From: Chlorops oryzae
Taxonomy: Eukaryota > Arthropoda > Insecta > Diptera > Chloropidae
Length of the DNA stretch: 64,000 nucleotides
Reading direction: 5' to 3'
Assembly (NCBI GenBank): GCA_020466095.1
Contig: CM035806.1
Location: 15,202,224-15,266,223 of the forward strand
How positions within the stretch are numbered: position 1 is the stretch's first letter; each line of letters begins with the position of its first letter. The notes under the pieces were generated by a model. That model was not told where the DNA came from. It saw only the letters and a list, made by a program, of their open reading frames with translations, and did no database searches. A program made the translations under genes and the position numbers. This document shows, piece after piece, positions 22,499 through 34,549 of the stretch.

Positions 22499-23285
22499 CA
22501 CAGAGAAAAAAATAACTGTAAATTATACCAATTTCGCTCTTAACCCAACAATTTTCGCTCTTAAAATGATCTCAAGAGTTTTTAGCTTTTAAACCAACAA
22601 TGTTATCACTGTTATTTTTTTTAAGAGCAAAATTGTTGCGTTAAGAAAGGTGGCTTTTAAAATTTCCGAGTGCGAAAACGGTGGATTTGAAATGCACAGC
22701 TTTTAAAATCTCCAAAAGCGAAAATTTTGATTTAAAATTGAAAACTTTTAATAATTTCCAAAAGTGACACTGTTGATTAAAAATGCACAGCTGTAGATAA
22801 TTTTATTATCTATTCGCAAAAATAATTTGAGAAAAATGTGTTTCCTCCTCTTAACATAACACCAAAAATAGCCATCGGATGGACTTCATCCGATTTTGCC
22901 ACTCCGTTGTCGTGACTGCTTTCGCAATGCTTAAAAAGTTCTAAGATGAATAAATGTCTTATATGTCCTATTTTATGAAACAAATGAGAATTATGCCGAA
23001 CGAAAAGAAATGTAATTAAGTGCTCAGTGCTCTTAACTTAAATAGTTTCGCTCTTAACAAATTCAATAAAATGTAGTTGGAATAACAGTTTAGCTGTAAA
23101 AATCCGAACTTTAAATGCGAAAGTATTTAAATCTACGGATTCACTATTAAGGTTACTACTTTCACTCTTAAATGATAGCCAAGAGCGTTTTCATTGTTGG
23201 GTTAAAAGCTAAATCCTTTAGATTCAAGAGCGTTTTCTCTAAGAGCGTCGCACTCTTGAATTTACTACGTGTTTTTTTCTCTGTG
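22499..23285. mobile_element. CACAGAGAAAAA-ended element with GCTCTTAA words (787 bp)
   Basis: Both ends read inwards as CACAGAGAAAAAAA. Inside, TTTCGCTCTTAA / CAAGAGCGTTTT words recur in both orientations near each end (22528-22570, 22621-22640, 23030-23060 and 23165-23265). The CACAGAGAAAA terminus is seen on many insect non-autonomous elements. There is no ORF. The superfamily is not assigned. Confidence 0.65.
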
Positions 23286-24624
23286 CATCAACGATTCTTC
23301 TAGATATCACTTGAATTCTTTGATAAAAGTATCGTTTTTCATCAAAATCATTCATTCGCTTTTTGTTTGTTTTATTTTTTCCATTTCTTCCAGAAACAAA
23401 GAAAAAAAAAATCTTCTTCCCACCATAATCATATGACCATCCGCGAGTCGTCTATTCAAAATCCCATCGAAAGGAGCTAATTTTGTTTTGTTCCTCCGAG
23501 CAAGAATGTAAAAAGCAAATGAAATGAAACCGAAAAATCTTACATAATCTCTAAATGCATTTGGAAAATCTTAACTAATTTGTTTGCCTTTCTTATCTTC
23601 TCTGGATCTGGATCTTTTCCTATAAAATATACTCTTTTCAGATTTTATTTTGGTGTCGTAATAATTTACATAATTCTTTCTTCCTTAATTCTTAACTTCC
23701 AAAAAGCGAGCAAGTCTGCTTTTCATTTTCATTTTCGAATCGGTTAAACTCGTTCGCTGCCCATGAATGAAGGAGGATATATGTATTCTCTAGACGCAGG
23801 AGAAAAGAAAGAAAGTATTAAAGAAGTGCATTCATTTTGCTCTCAGTCTTCTTATTCTTCTTCTTCTTCGTCGTCCCTTGTTTTTCTTGCTTTCTTCCTT
23901 ATTTCGGTGACATAAAATTTATGGGCTTTTCAGGCTGCTGGGTCTCCCTCTATTTCTAAATTTTAATTAAAATTGTCTTTTTCAGCATTTTCATTGCATT
24001 CTTTTCTTTTACATTTTGTTTTTTTTTGCTCCCTTTTTTTTGGGAAATCTCTTTTATTGTTTGGAATTGTTTATTGTGCTTGCTCAGAATTTGAAGGAAA
24101 AAAAAACCGCGTTCCAATATAGTTTTTCAAGTTTTAAGCCCGTAAAAAAAACAGATTACAAAAAATGTATGTACCATAAAACAAGAAAAACCTGGCAGAT
24201 TTTTTGAGTGACTCAAACAAATTGGCCGTTAGGTAATGTATGCATATTTGAAAAGCATGGATCATATCTACACCTACACCTGCATTTGTTTAGTTTTTTG
24301 CACCGAAAGGGTTTTTTCCTTTATAGGTATACAAACATATATGATTTTTTATTTATTTTTTTTAAATTAATAGCTTTCATTTCATCCCTTTTGTAATCCA
24401 TTTCGTGCGCTCCACTTGTCGAGCGAAGATTTTACAACAAACGAACATGTGAAAATGTTATGAAAAATTGTGCAAACAAACCTTAAAAATGAAAACAATG
24501 AATGAATGGACTAACCTCATTTCAACTGAAAATGGAAGCACTTGAAATTTATATATGTAGGTCTTTACATTTTTTTCTCGTCCTCATCGTCCTTTTCTGT
24601 TCTGGCTGTTCTGGGACTGTTTGA

Positions 24625-24658
<34 letters not shown>

Positions 24659-25094
24659 AGGCGAACAGGCGAAAACATATGTGCAACATTTTACAGAAGC
24701 ATTGTAAATATGTACCTTTTGAGCATAAATAAATTTGTATTTATAAGCAGTATGTGTATGTATGTGCGTATTACTTGAGTGAAGGGAACTTGCTGACAAC
24801 ATACTTACACAATGAACCCTGAAAACCAAAACAAATAATTATGAAAACGTTTTCAGCAGGACAATGAATGCAGCTCACGTTTTTCGAAAATCCAAAGGAA
24901 AAAACAAACAACGAAGCGAAGAAAGAAATTTCATAAATGTCACAAAATAGGGCAGGAATCCTTAGTCGGGTCGGGTCAAATATTATGAAAGTGGTTTCTT
25001 TTAATGTTTACATCTAAATTCGTAACAAATTAAAGGTTAATTCATGCAAAGAGTTCGTTCTTTTGCTTAATATTTTCCTTATAACTATTTGCCT
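23286..25094. other. Non-coding DNA, no gene seen
   Basis: Contains a TTCTTCTTC run near 23840-23870 and a long A run at 24626-24657, which explains the odd small ORFs. No transposon ends were recognised. Confidence 0.5.
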
Positions 25095-25100
25095 TTCGAC

Positions 25101-25131
<31 letters not shown>

Positions 25132-25970
25132 CTCTCTTTCTCTCTCTTTCTCTCTCTTTCTCTCTCCTCTTTCTCTTCTCCTCTTTCTTCTTTCTCTTCC
25201 TCTTTCTCTCTTTCTCTTTCTCTCTTCTTTCTCTTTTTCTCTCCTTTCTCTCTCTTTCTCTTTCTTCTTCTCTCTTCTCTCTTTCTCTCTCTCTCTCTTT
25301 CTTCTCTCTTTCTCTCTTTCTCTCTTCTCTTCTCTTTCCTCTTTCTCTCTCTTTCCTTCTCTTTTCTCTTTCTCTCTTTCCTCTCTCCTTTCCTCTCTTC
25401 TTCTTTCTCCTCTCTTTCTCTCCTTCTCTTTCCTTCTCTTCTCTCTCTTCTTCTCTTTCTTTCTCTCTTTTTCTCTCTCTTTCTCTCTCTTTCTCTCTCC
25501 CTCTTCCTCTCTTTCTCTCTCTTTCTCTCTCTTTCTCTCTCTTTCTCTCTTCTCTTCCTTCTCTCTCTCTTCTCTCTCCTCTCTTTCTCTCTCTTCTCTC
25601 TCTTCTCCTCTCTCTCTTCTCTCTCTTTCTCTCTCTTTCTCTCTCTTTCCTTTCTCTCCTTTCTCTCTCTTTCTCTCTCTTTCTCTTCTTCTTCTTTCTC
25701 TCTCTCTTCTCTCTCTTTCTCTCTCTTTCTCTCTTTTCTCTCTTCTTTCTCTCTTCTTTCTCTCTCTTTCTCTCTCTTTTTCTCTCTTTCTTTCTCTTTC
25801 TCTCTCTTTCTCTCTCTTTCTCTCTCTTTCTCTCTCTTTCTTCTCTCTTTCTCTCTCTTTCTCTCTCTTTCTCTCTCTTTCTCTCTCTTTCTCTCTCTTT
25901 CTCTCTCTTTCTCTCTCTTTCTCTCTCTTTCTCTCTCTTTCTCTCTCTTTCTCTCTTTCTTTCTCTCTCT

Positions 25971-26011
<41 letters not shown>

Positions 26012-26450
26012 CTTTCTCTCTCTTTCTCTCTCTCTTCTCTTCTCTCTCTTTCTCTCTCTTTCTCTCTTCTTTCTTCTCTCTCTTTCTCTCTCTTTCTCTC
26101 TCTTTTCTCTCTCTTCTCTCTCTTCTCTCTTTCTCTCTTCTTTCTCTTCTCTTTCTCTCTCTCTCTTTCTCTCTCTTCTCTTTCTCTCTTTTCTCTCTCT
26201 TTCTCTCTCTCTTTTCTCTCTCTCTTCTCTCTCTTTCTCTCTCTTCTCTCTTCTCTCTCTTCTCTCTCTCTTCTTTCTCTCTCTTTCTCTTCTTCTCTCT
26301 TTCTTCTCTCTTTCTCTCTCTTTCTCTCTCTTTTCTCTCTCTTCTTCTCTTTCTTTCTCTCTTTTTCTCTTTCTCTCTCTTTCTCTCTCTTTCTCTCTCT
26401 TCTCTCTTTTCTCTCTTTTCTTTCTCTCTTTCTCTCTCTTTCTCTTCTTC

Positions 26451-26481
<31 letters not shown>

Positions 26482-26872
26482 CTTTCTCTCTCTTTCTCTC
26501 TCTTCTCTTCTTTCTTCTCTCTCTCTTCTCTCTTTCTCTCTCTTCTCTCTCTTTCTCTCTCTTCTCTCTCTTTCTCTCTCTTTCTCTCTCTTTCTTCTCT
26601 CTTTCTTTTCTTTCTCTCTTTTCTCTCTCTTTCTCTCTCTTTTCCTCTCTTTCTCTCTCTTTCTCTTTCTCTCTTTCTTCTCTTCTCTTCTCTCTTTCTC
26701 TCTCTTTTCTCTCTCTTTCTCTCTCTTTCTCTCTCTGTTTTTCTCTCTTTTCTCTCTCTCTCTCTTCTCTCTCTTTTTCTCTCTTTCTCTCTCTTTCTAT
26801 CAGTCTTTCTCTCTCTTTCTATCAGTCTTTCCTTCTCTTTCTCTCTCGTTCTCTCTCTTCTCATTTTTTTCT
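25095..26872. repeat. 10-bp polypyrimidine satellite (TTTCTCTCTC)n, 1.8 kb
   Basis: Nearly 1.8 kb of plus-strand C/T with a clear 10-bp unit TTTCTCTCTC, most regular at about 25800-25960, drifting elsewhere to TCTTCTCTC forms. The strand asymmetry is almost total: one strand purine, the other pyrimidine. Both strands are open for about 600 codons because neither version of the unit contains a stop word. The unit differs by a single base from the TATCTCTCTC arrays at 15.4, 58.4 and 63.5 kb. Two TATCAGTCT inserts occur near 26807-26830, at the right edge. Confidence 0.97.
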
Positions 26873-28639
26873 CCTTTTCTCTTTCTTCCTTACTTTATCT
26901 CTTCAATAGCTTTGTAAATATTCATACATCACATATTTTAGTACAGAATATTTTTTGTGAAATTCGTATGCGGTTGCATGAGCGATTCCCCTTTGCGAGA
27001 GAAGAAATATCAATCATGACGTGGGCCAAAAAAAATAGGATAAATTAAAAGAAAATCAAATCGAAAAGCGATCAATAATCTGTTTGACCTCTTTGCAGCT
27101 GGCAAAGCTCTTTGAGGGACATTCAATTGATGTCTACATTCACTAGTCGAAGTTCCTCAATGCGTCTCTTAACGGAAGTCAGACGAGAGGGAAGGGAATG
27201 ACAGCGAGAAAAGAAAGTGTAAAAAAAATTATATACTTACATGGAAAACACGTCAAATGTACATGCCAAACCTGTTCTGTTTCATTATTATTGTTTTGTT
27301 CTTTAATATTTTTATTTATTTTTTTCATTTGTAATCTTCGGATGAAGTCCTTTTTCTTGTACTTGCCATTGGCAACTTACTTCACTTGTGAAGTAAATAT
27401 CCTTTTGGCATTATGTATTTGAATGGTACGTGTTCGCGTTCATTCCTTATTTTCTTTTTCTTTTTTTTTTTTTTTGAGATTCTTTTCGTGTGTGTTTCTT
27501 TGTATGTACATTTTCGTATGCGCCTTCGGTTTGAATGAAAGAGAAAAGTTTTGCTTTAAGAAAAAGAAAAGTAAAAATAATAAAAATTCTTCATTGAGAA
27601 TTATCCTTTCATTTCCCTATTGCTTAAAGTGCTTTCTAAGAAATCCAAGTGAATTGGGAGCTTTTAATTCGAATTTAAATACGTGGAAGGAATTATAGAA
27701 ACTACATCTGAAGCTTGGCGATTAAAAAAAAATTAATTTCCACCATTAACCAGTGTAGAGAGTTTGGTATAAAAATTTGTCGTCCTTTCAATCCAAATTG
27801 AATTCAAATGCAAAGTGACATTTCAAAATTCTGAATTTTCTTAACTCTTCCATTCTTAAAGTTCAGCAAAAGTCAGTTATTCAGGAGTTCTATTGCGGAG
27901 TAAAGGGATTTGCAATGAGCTCTTTCAAGACACGGAAATGAATGCAATTACTTTTTTTGCGAATGGCATATTTATATCATGTAGGATATATGGACATTTC
28001 CTAAAAAATATAACTCCTCTTTTGTAGAAATACTACACGTTTTTTTCGAGCTTAAGGTCAATAATAATAACGTTTTTGTCGCGTCCGTATGCACCAGATT
28101 GGCTTTCGAATCTGCATTGAAATTTAAATAAATATTGACGTCTAAATAATCTGCTCGAAATTATTTAGAAACCAAAAAAAAATTAACCGCATTCTTAAAT
28201 TTCGGACTCAAAACTACTCACATAAGTGTCGCGTCCGTGTACAGAGAGTAGTAACATACTTCCAAATGAGGCGGTAGGTATCCATTAATATCATATCATA
28301 TAAGAATTCCTCTTATGCACTCCTATCTTTATTTATTTATGCTTTATGTGTTTATTTGAGACAAATTTCTACACAGTCTTTTTTCTATATACGAACCGTT
28401 TACTTTGAAAGTGGTGTAACTCCATTTTTCTATTTCGAGATATTAAGTGGTGAATGTCCATTACCCAGCACCCGCCACCCCCCAGCAAAACTGAGAAATC
28501 TTAAGAATGGATAGCTTAAAACTAAATTAACCTACGGCCTTCAATTTTCCCTCAAGACCGCTCAGAACCTGAAAATAGATAAATAAAGTTACGCCATTTT
28601 CAATGTAAAACGGTCCATATTTCGGGCTCATTGCGGAGT
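26873..28639. other. Non-coding DNA with GTCGCGTCCG repeat relic, no gene seen
   Basis: GTCGCGTCCG occurs near 28079 and again near 28227, both followed by GT, in a context loosely similar to the MITE at 22122. No ORF of note; the small frames contain long homopolymers. Confidence 0.45.
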
Positions 28640-28830
28640 TATGTTTCGGAACCTCATATTTCCTACATTCATAAGTATGTTCGACTCATTTCAGAATCAT
28701 TTCTGGCTCTTATTTCGGAGTCTAAAATTTTGTAAAGATTTCGGACTCTCTATAACGAACTTCAAGGGACCAGCAAAGAAAACTCGTTACAGAGAGAATT
28801 CGTTTTAAGGAGAAAAAGAGGCACAAAAAT
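28640..28830. repeat. Fused relics: TTTCGGACTC words plus TATAACGAA MITE fragment
   Basis: 28650-28740 contains TTTCGGAACCTCAT, TTCGACTCATTTCAGAATC and TTTCGGAGTC, the same vocabulary as the 34.6-kb satellite. It runs directly into CTCTATAACGAACTTCAAGG (28747 on), which matches the left part of the MITE at 41246-41398 through AAGGGACC and AGAGAGAATT. The right end of that MITE is missing. Confidence 0.5.
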
Positions 28831-30213
28831 CGTTTTTTTTTTTTGGCTGACATAAGTACCTACACCGATATTCATTTCAACTCTAAAGAGTTATTGGTTG
28901 CTACAGGGTTAATTATTAAGTGTGAGAGTTAAATGAAATTGTTTTTGCTAACAATGTTCCCCTGGGGGCTTTTCTAAAGCTCCATAACATGACATCCTGT
29001 CTCGTAAAGGATTCAGCTCATTTTATCCCAAAATGTTCGGGATCATCATGCAAAGGACGATTGACATTTTATTTTCATTCATTTATTTGATGTTGTTATT
29101 GTTGTTGTTGTTGTTGTTGCTGCTTTCTTCCGCCCACATGGCTCGTTCCGTTCGTTGCTTTTATAAAGAAGACGATAATTAAAAAATTCGAAGCAATTTT
29201 ATTTGACTTCTCCTATGGACTGTCGTCGATGGCAACTTTAATTCGTGCACACACCTACGGTATTAACTTTAGAGCGCACTCAATTGCCCCCGCGATAACC
29301 TTAACATTTGCACAAGTGCACAAATGAACTTTGTTGGATCGCAACTTGGAAATTCTTTAGAAGGAGGATTTCTTAAGAAAAATTAAAAAAGGGTTGCCGG
29401 CGAATCTGTTTTTTTTTTATTTTCACTTCTTTTCGCATGTAATTCCTGTCTTCTTTTTTGCTTCTTACCTCACTTCATGAACTTTCCTTTTGACGTTTCC
29501 AGTCTCGCTCAACCTTTTTCAATATATTTTTGGAACTTTTTTTCTTATTTTTTTTTTTTAATAACTTTTTTCCTCCTTTTTAAATTCTTACTTCAAGCTT
29601 AAGGTCTTTTATTTTTCTTTATTTTTCCTTCCCGTGCTTATGACTTTGTTTATAAAGTGTTAATTTGTTAGGGAGGATTATTTTCTTTTTTCCCTTTTAA
29701 GTTAATTTTTGCTGCGTTCGTATTGAGAGCTTTTTCTTTTTTTTTTTTTTGGTATACAATATATAAATAGCAGCATGGACTTAGTCGTCGGGCCGCCTCC
29801 TCAGTGTTAAGAGCAACCTTGAATTTTTTCTCGATTTTTGTTTTCTCCAATTATTGAGTTTTTAAATGTTTTGCTGTTTTGCATCCCACACACCGCCCTG
29901 TCTGTGTCGAGAGTATATTGTTATTTGTCTGTAAAGTCCTGAGATATAGACCAAAAATACATATAAGAAATATATTCATTCAACCTACGTCGAATGTCTG
30001 TGTTTATTTAATTTAATATTTTCTTATCTAAGAATCTTGCCTTACCTATCGTGATAAAATTTTCGTTATTTCAGAGAAATATGGGTAGGAATAAATTCGA
30101 AAATAGATATTTGGAGTGTTAACATCAGCAGACGGATTTGGCTATCATTATAATGAGAAAAATTTTTGCCATTTGAAGAAGATATGCGGCCACCTGAAAG
30201 GGATTTCAAATTT
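28831..30213. other. Non-coding DNA with a decayed dispersed-repeat copy, no gene seen
   Basis: 29101-29130 is a GTT microsatellite. At about 29888-29980 the text TGTGTCGAGAGTATATTG followed by GAGATATAGACC resembles the left end of the 30214-31083 repeat, suggesting a decayed, truncated copy beside a fuller one. No gene. Confidence 0.45.
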
Positions 30214-31083
30214 TTATACCCGACACACTCCGTGTCGAGGGTATATTGCGTTTGTTGGGTTGTGTGTAACACGCAGAACCAGTCGAGATAGACCATACAA
30301 AATGTATATAGAAATGATCAGCGTCACCAGGAGATTCGATTTAGACATGTCCGTCCGTCTGTCCGTCTGTCCGTCTGTCTGTATACAGTTATCTTATCGA
30401 AGGAGTTGAGTTATCTTGACAAAATTTGGTATGCGTGCTCACGGGGACATGAGTAAGAACAAGTTCGAGAATGGACCCAATCAGACCATTTTTAGGGGTA
30501 CCTCCAGTACCTACTAGGGTCTGTTACGAATATCACAAGAACTGCTCTAAAATCGAAGTTTTCAAGATATTTTGATGTAATTTGATAACTCATTATATTC
30601 AAAGGCCACTAATATGATTTCCAAAAATTTGAAAAGTGGGCGTGGCAGAGGGGCGGTTTTCGAAAATTGTCTCCTACACCCGAAATTCAAATGGGACTTG
30701 AACAAAATATGACACGTATGCTTCCTTTGTAGTCATTAACATCCTTCCAAAAAATTTCCTTGATCGGCCCATTATTAAGGGTACCTCATGTACTAGGGTC
30801 TGCCACAAAAATCCCAAAAGTGCTTCAAAGTCTGACTTTTTCGAAATATTTTAATGAAACTTAGAATTTGAGCGTATATTTAAGCCTCCGATTATAATTA
30901 AACAAAAATTGGAAAAGTGGGCGTGGCAAAGAGGCAGTTTTCATAAAAAAATCTATCAAAAGTCGGTATATGGGGCCCCTTATGGTCTTAAACACCTCTT
31001 GATATTAAAAATTATTTGAACATGTGTGTCTGTGTCGGGTATTCTATTGTCAGGCTCGCCTGACTGTAACACCCTTACTTGTT
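30214..31083 (+). repeat. Dispersed GTCCGTCTGT repeat, copy 1 (0.87 kb)
   Basis: Begins TATACCCGACACACTCCGTG, a near-palindrome with the following TCGAGGGTATA, and ends GTCAGGCTCGCCTGAC (a perfect 7-bp stem with a 2-base loop) then ACACCCTTACTTG and a T run. Internal landmarks are GATCAGCGTCACCAGG, GACATGTCCGTCCGTCTGTC, GGGGTACCTCC-type words and AAAGTGGGCGTGGCA twice. The second copy at 60568-61296 is inverted. This word set is common in dispersed repeats of flies; hairpins at both ends suggest a non-autonomous element, class unknown. There is no real ORF. Confidence 0.75.
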
Positions 31084-31228
31084 TTTTTTTTTTGATTTTT
31101 CGATAGGTTATACCTGAAGACTCTATAGAAACCTATTTTGAGGTTCGTATTGCGCGGTATCCTTCAGTGAAAACTTTCTTTTGCAAAGCCTTTTTTTCGT
31201 ATGCCTCCACATTGTTGGTACATTGTTG

Positions 31229-31310
31229 GTTGAAATGGGCTAGTTAACAAAGCGAGAGGTTGTGGGTTCAACTCCCAGCTGAGGTCCTGGATGTTTGTGT
31301 CGTTTTTTTC
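31229..31310 (+). mobile_element. tRNA-derived SINE head, copy 1
   Basis: GGGCTAGTTAACAAAGCG (A-box-like), then GTGGGTTCAACTCCCAGC with a perfect B-box (GGTTCAACTCC), then GAGGTCCTGGATGTTTGTGT. The same head and the GGATGTTTGTGTC body word occur in the complete SINE on the minus strand at 40263-40425. After about 31310 the similarity to that copy ends, so this copy is truncated or diverged. It is not a tRNA gene. Confidence 0.6.
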
Positions 31311-32050
31311 TGATTCTGTTCTTCTTTGTGTTAAATTTTTTCGTGGCCCATGTGAGGTCTAAGAATTTTAACGCTAACATTTTAAAAAAATACTGATTAC
31401 AACTAGTCTAGTTTGCGTCTAGTTCCAAACTGGTCCAAAAAGGACTAGTTGTAATAAGTTTTTTGAAAAAGTTTTAGTACCAAAATTCTTAGAATTTTTC
31501 ACTTATTCTATATATAAATTTTCATTAAAATCGGACGTCATGAATTTGTCGGATTTTTTGGATTTTTGGTCCAAAACTCTCTAAACTTCTTCTTGCCCCC
31601 CCAAATTTTTTTTTCGGTTAATGTCTTATAATTGCTCAATATAATATGTACCACTGTGGCAAATATAAGCGCTACCAAAGCACTTTTTCTCTCGCTACGA
31701 ACTTGAAAGTTGGACAGATGAAATAAATGGCGACTTATAGACAATTCCAAGAGAAAATTCGAAGACAAAATTTTTTTTAAATTTTTATTTGAGAATTTTG
31801 AGATAATTTTAAGGTCCTTCAGTGAGCGTGGTGGACGAACCCTCTTAAAACTAGTTCTGATAAACCATTATTCACAACGAAATCGAACGAAAAGCGTTCG
31901 AGGAACACGACTCACATACTCATAAACAGTTTAAAAATTAATTTAGTGGGGGTGGTCGTGAAATATTCTCTTTACGAAGGGTATACCCACACACCTCCTG
32001 ACCGACCTGAAGTATCCTTAATTTTTTGTAATTACTATTTGCACCTTGAA

Positions 32051-32140
32051 TATTCTTCTTCTTGCGTTTTTAAGATGACCCGACCTCTTCCGAGTTTCGC
32101 AAAGCGCGACACCAGTTCCTCCATTGCGTTCTGTCTATAA
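32051..32140 (-). mobile_element. Short LINE C-terminal fragment, second copy
   Basis: On the minus strand the frame reads DRTQWRNWCRALRNSEE, then a stop and an AAG repeat (TTCTTCTTC on plus near 32054). It is homologous to the insert at 8524-8639, but the copies differ at many positions, so they represent different subfamilies or old copies. No clear target duplication. Confidence 0.6.
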
Positions 32141-34549
32141 AAGCCTAAATATAATGACACGAAATTCTAGCGGAAAATTTCCCTCTGGCTTAGGTGAATG
32201 AAAATGTTCGGATACAAACGACTGGTAGATTTCGAAGAAGTCCTGCCATAAAAGTATACCACGATTAAGATTTCCATTCGGATGGAACGATGAAACGTTG
32301 AAACGACGAAACTCGTTGAACTGATGGATTATTTCGATTGAAAGTGGTTGAACGCATTGACCCGCTTAATTATCGTTCGTCGGAATCAGCTTAAAAGCTA
32401 AGAACCACAAGTGAGCCAAAAGTCCACTTGACTAAATTGTTGAAATTAGTTCAGTTAAACTGAGTAAAGGGTAAAGTGAAGAAAGAAAAAAAAAAAATAT
32501 TAAAAAAAACACAACAACAAAAGGTAAGAAGCAAACATAATCAGTTAAAAGAAAGTACCTCTAATTAGTTAGTTCTCAGATAATAATGTGTAAACACGAA
32601 GAAAAATTAGTGGCCTTTTGTTTTGTTTCGTTTTTTTTTTTTCACTCATTTAAGCTGCTTAATTTTTTTTTTTTTTCCTGAAAGCATTTATGCTTTATAC
32701 TTCTTCTTTTTTCTTTTTCTTTTTCTTTTTCTTTTCTATTTGAAACTTAATGTTCGCTGCAGTTTGTTTTTCTTGCCCTCTTTGTCGTCTTGGTCTGGTC
32801 GTCTTCTCCTTCGATTTGTCTTCTGATTCGAATTGCATTTGTTTTACTACTACTTTGAACTGTGTCAAGCCGCTTGTAATGAAAACGAAATGGAATTAAG
32901 TTGACCTCAATTTCCAGCTAAAAGCCATCAAAAAGGAAGAAAGAAAAAAACCAAAAAATAAAATTCAACAATAGAAGACCAATTCTTTTCAATTTTTTTG
33001 TATATTTTTTTTTAAATTTTTTCTAATTTTTTTTTTTTTTTTTACACGCAATTCCAACGAACGCGAAGGCAAACGCATTGTACTAAACGCATTTGTTGTG
33101 TGTCTGTCTGTAGGTCTGTCTGTTTGGCTGTGTGTCGGTTTGCTGCTCAGTGCATGCATCTGAAGATCTGTATCTGTAAACAATTAATGAAGAACTCTGC
33201 ACAGCACTCCAATTCAATCTATTCAACAGCACTCCAAGTTAAGCTATTGCTGCGCGCCGCCTCCTTCTCAAAGCTTCAACTAAAACTGAAACCCAAACTC
33301 GTAAAGTAGATTTCTTTTTGTTTTTCTTAGATTTTTTTTTGTTCGTTTTTTTTCTTGTTTTGCCTTCTCCTCCGCCGTTTGGAAAAAGTTTTTGAAATAC
33401 GCGCAAACAATTTTATCTCAAACGGTAGCGCGTATTGTTAGCTTCCTCTTGTTGCCGCTGTCGTTGCTTTTGTTGTGTTTGTATCTAGTTACCTAAATTA
33501 GGTAATTTCATTACCAACATTAGCTGTATTTATGTCTGCGCTTTGCGTTAAATTTTTTTCCCTCAACTTTTTTTTTTTTTTTTTTTGTTGTTTCATCTCA
33601 TTTTTTGTTTGCTTTTTTTTTGCTTTATTTTCTTCATTCCAACTGTGCTTTACTTTGCTGCATTGCCAACCAGCTCCACCCACAGGTTTGTGCTCGCGTG
33701 TGCTCGTGTATGTGTGTGTGTGTGTGTGTGTTGCACCCTTGAAGCGAGACAACGCATTCTTCGAAACAACTATTTGCAGCAAATTGAAAAAGTTTTGCCT
33801 ACTTAAGCCCACCACTGAGCCGCCTCCCTCTCTCTGGCCAGTCTTGATGGAGTGTTTGGTGGTACTGCTGCTGCCGCTGCCGCTGCGTACTATCTTCGCT
33901 TTGGACGCATGTTCGGCAACATCTGGGTAGGTAAATAAACGTGTAGTTTCTACTCGCAATGCGATAGATACTACACGGCGATAAAGTAATGTGGCTCGGT
34001 TTTACGCAATCGGTGTAAATTTTAAAGCGTCTTTCGGCTTGCTTTTTCGGCTGCATTTGGCAGTTATCTGACTTGTTGCTTGTTAGTTAGTTAGATACTT
34101 TACTTCAATTTTTCCCTCGAAAAATAATACCCGACCCACTTTTTATTTTTTTTGCTTTTGTTGAATAAACATACCTACATATGTATGTGTTTTATGGTAA
34201 AATTTTTGAAGAGACCTTCTTCATGGTCGAGAAGACTTGGAAACTTTAAAATGCGGGCAAAGGATTTTTTGTTTGTTTTTGCTCCCTAAATTTTAAATTT
34301 GTAAAGCACTTCAGTCAAAATTTGGCCAATTTTGTCCATTCCAGGGGTAGAGGCTTCAGAGAAACAACGAAATCTGCCATCAAAAGCATTTAACCCGTCT
34401 ACCTAGTAAGGGAAATGTGTATGTTAAGAGCTTTTATAAGGTTAAGGAAGAACAGATCGCACCATTTAAGAAAATAATGTTCTCATATTTGCCCCATATT
34501 CGTTTGTATGCCTCTGGCAGGATTTGTATTCAATATTATATTTTTTACT
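32141..34549. other. Non-coding DNA, no gene seen
   Basis: 33640-33960 is less AT-rich, with a GT run at 33711-33731 and balanced text, and could be regulatory or a UTR, but frames on both strands are broken by homopolymers and show no domain. 32700-32740 is a TTTTTC repeat. No gene can be supported. Confidence 0.45.

Noticed and set aside
25014..27048. ORFs of 606-661 residues, the longest after Toll-7
   Set aside because: Same artefact in the TTTCTCTCTC array; open on both strands with ten-residue period and no non-repeat core.
31229..31310. tRNA gene on plus strand
   Set aside because: B-box and A-box-like text are present but no cloverleaf; the flanking body word matches the SINE at 40263-40425.
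33498..33959. 153-residue minus ORF and overlapping plus ORF
   Set aside because: Poly-Lys and Thr-His runs from homopolymers and a GT repeat; no domain; both strands open.
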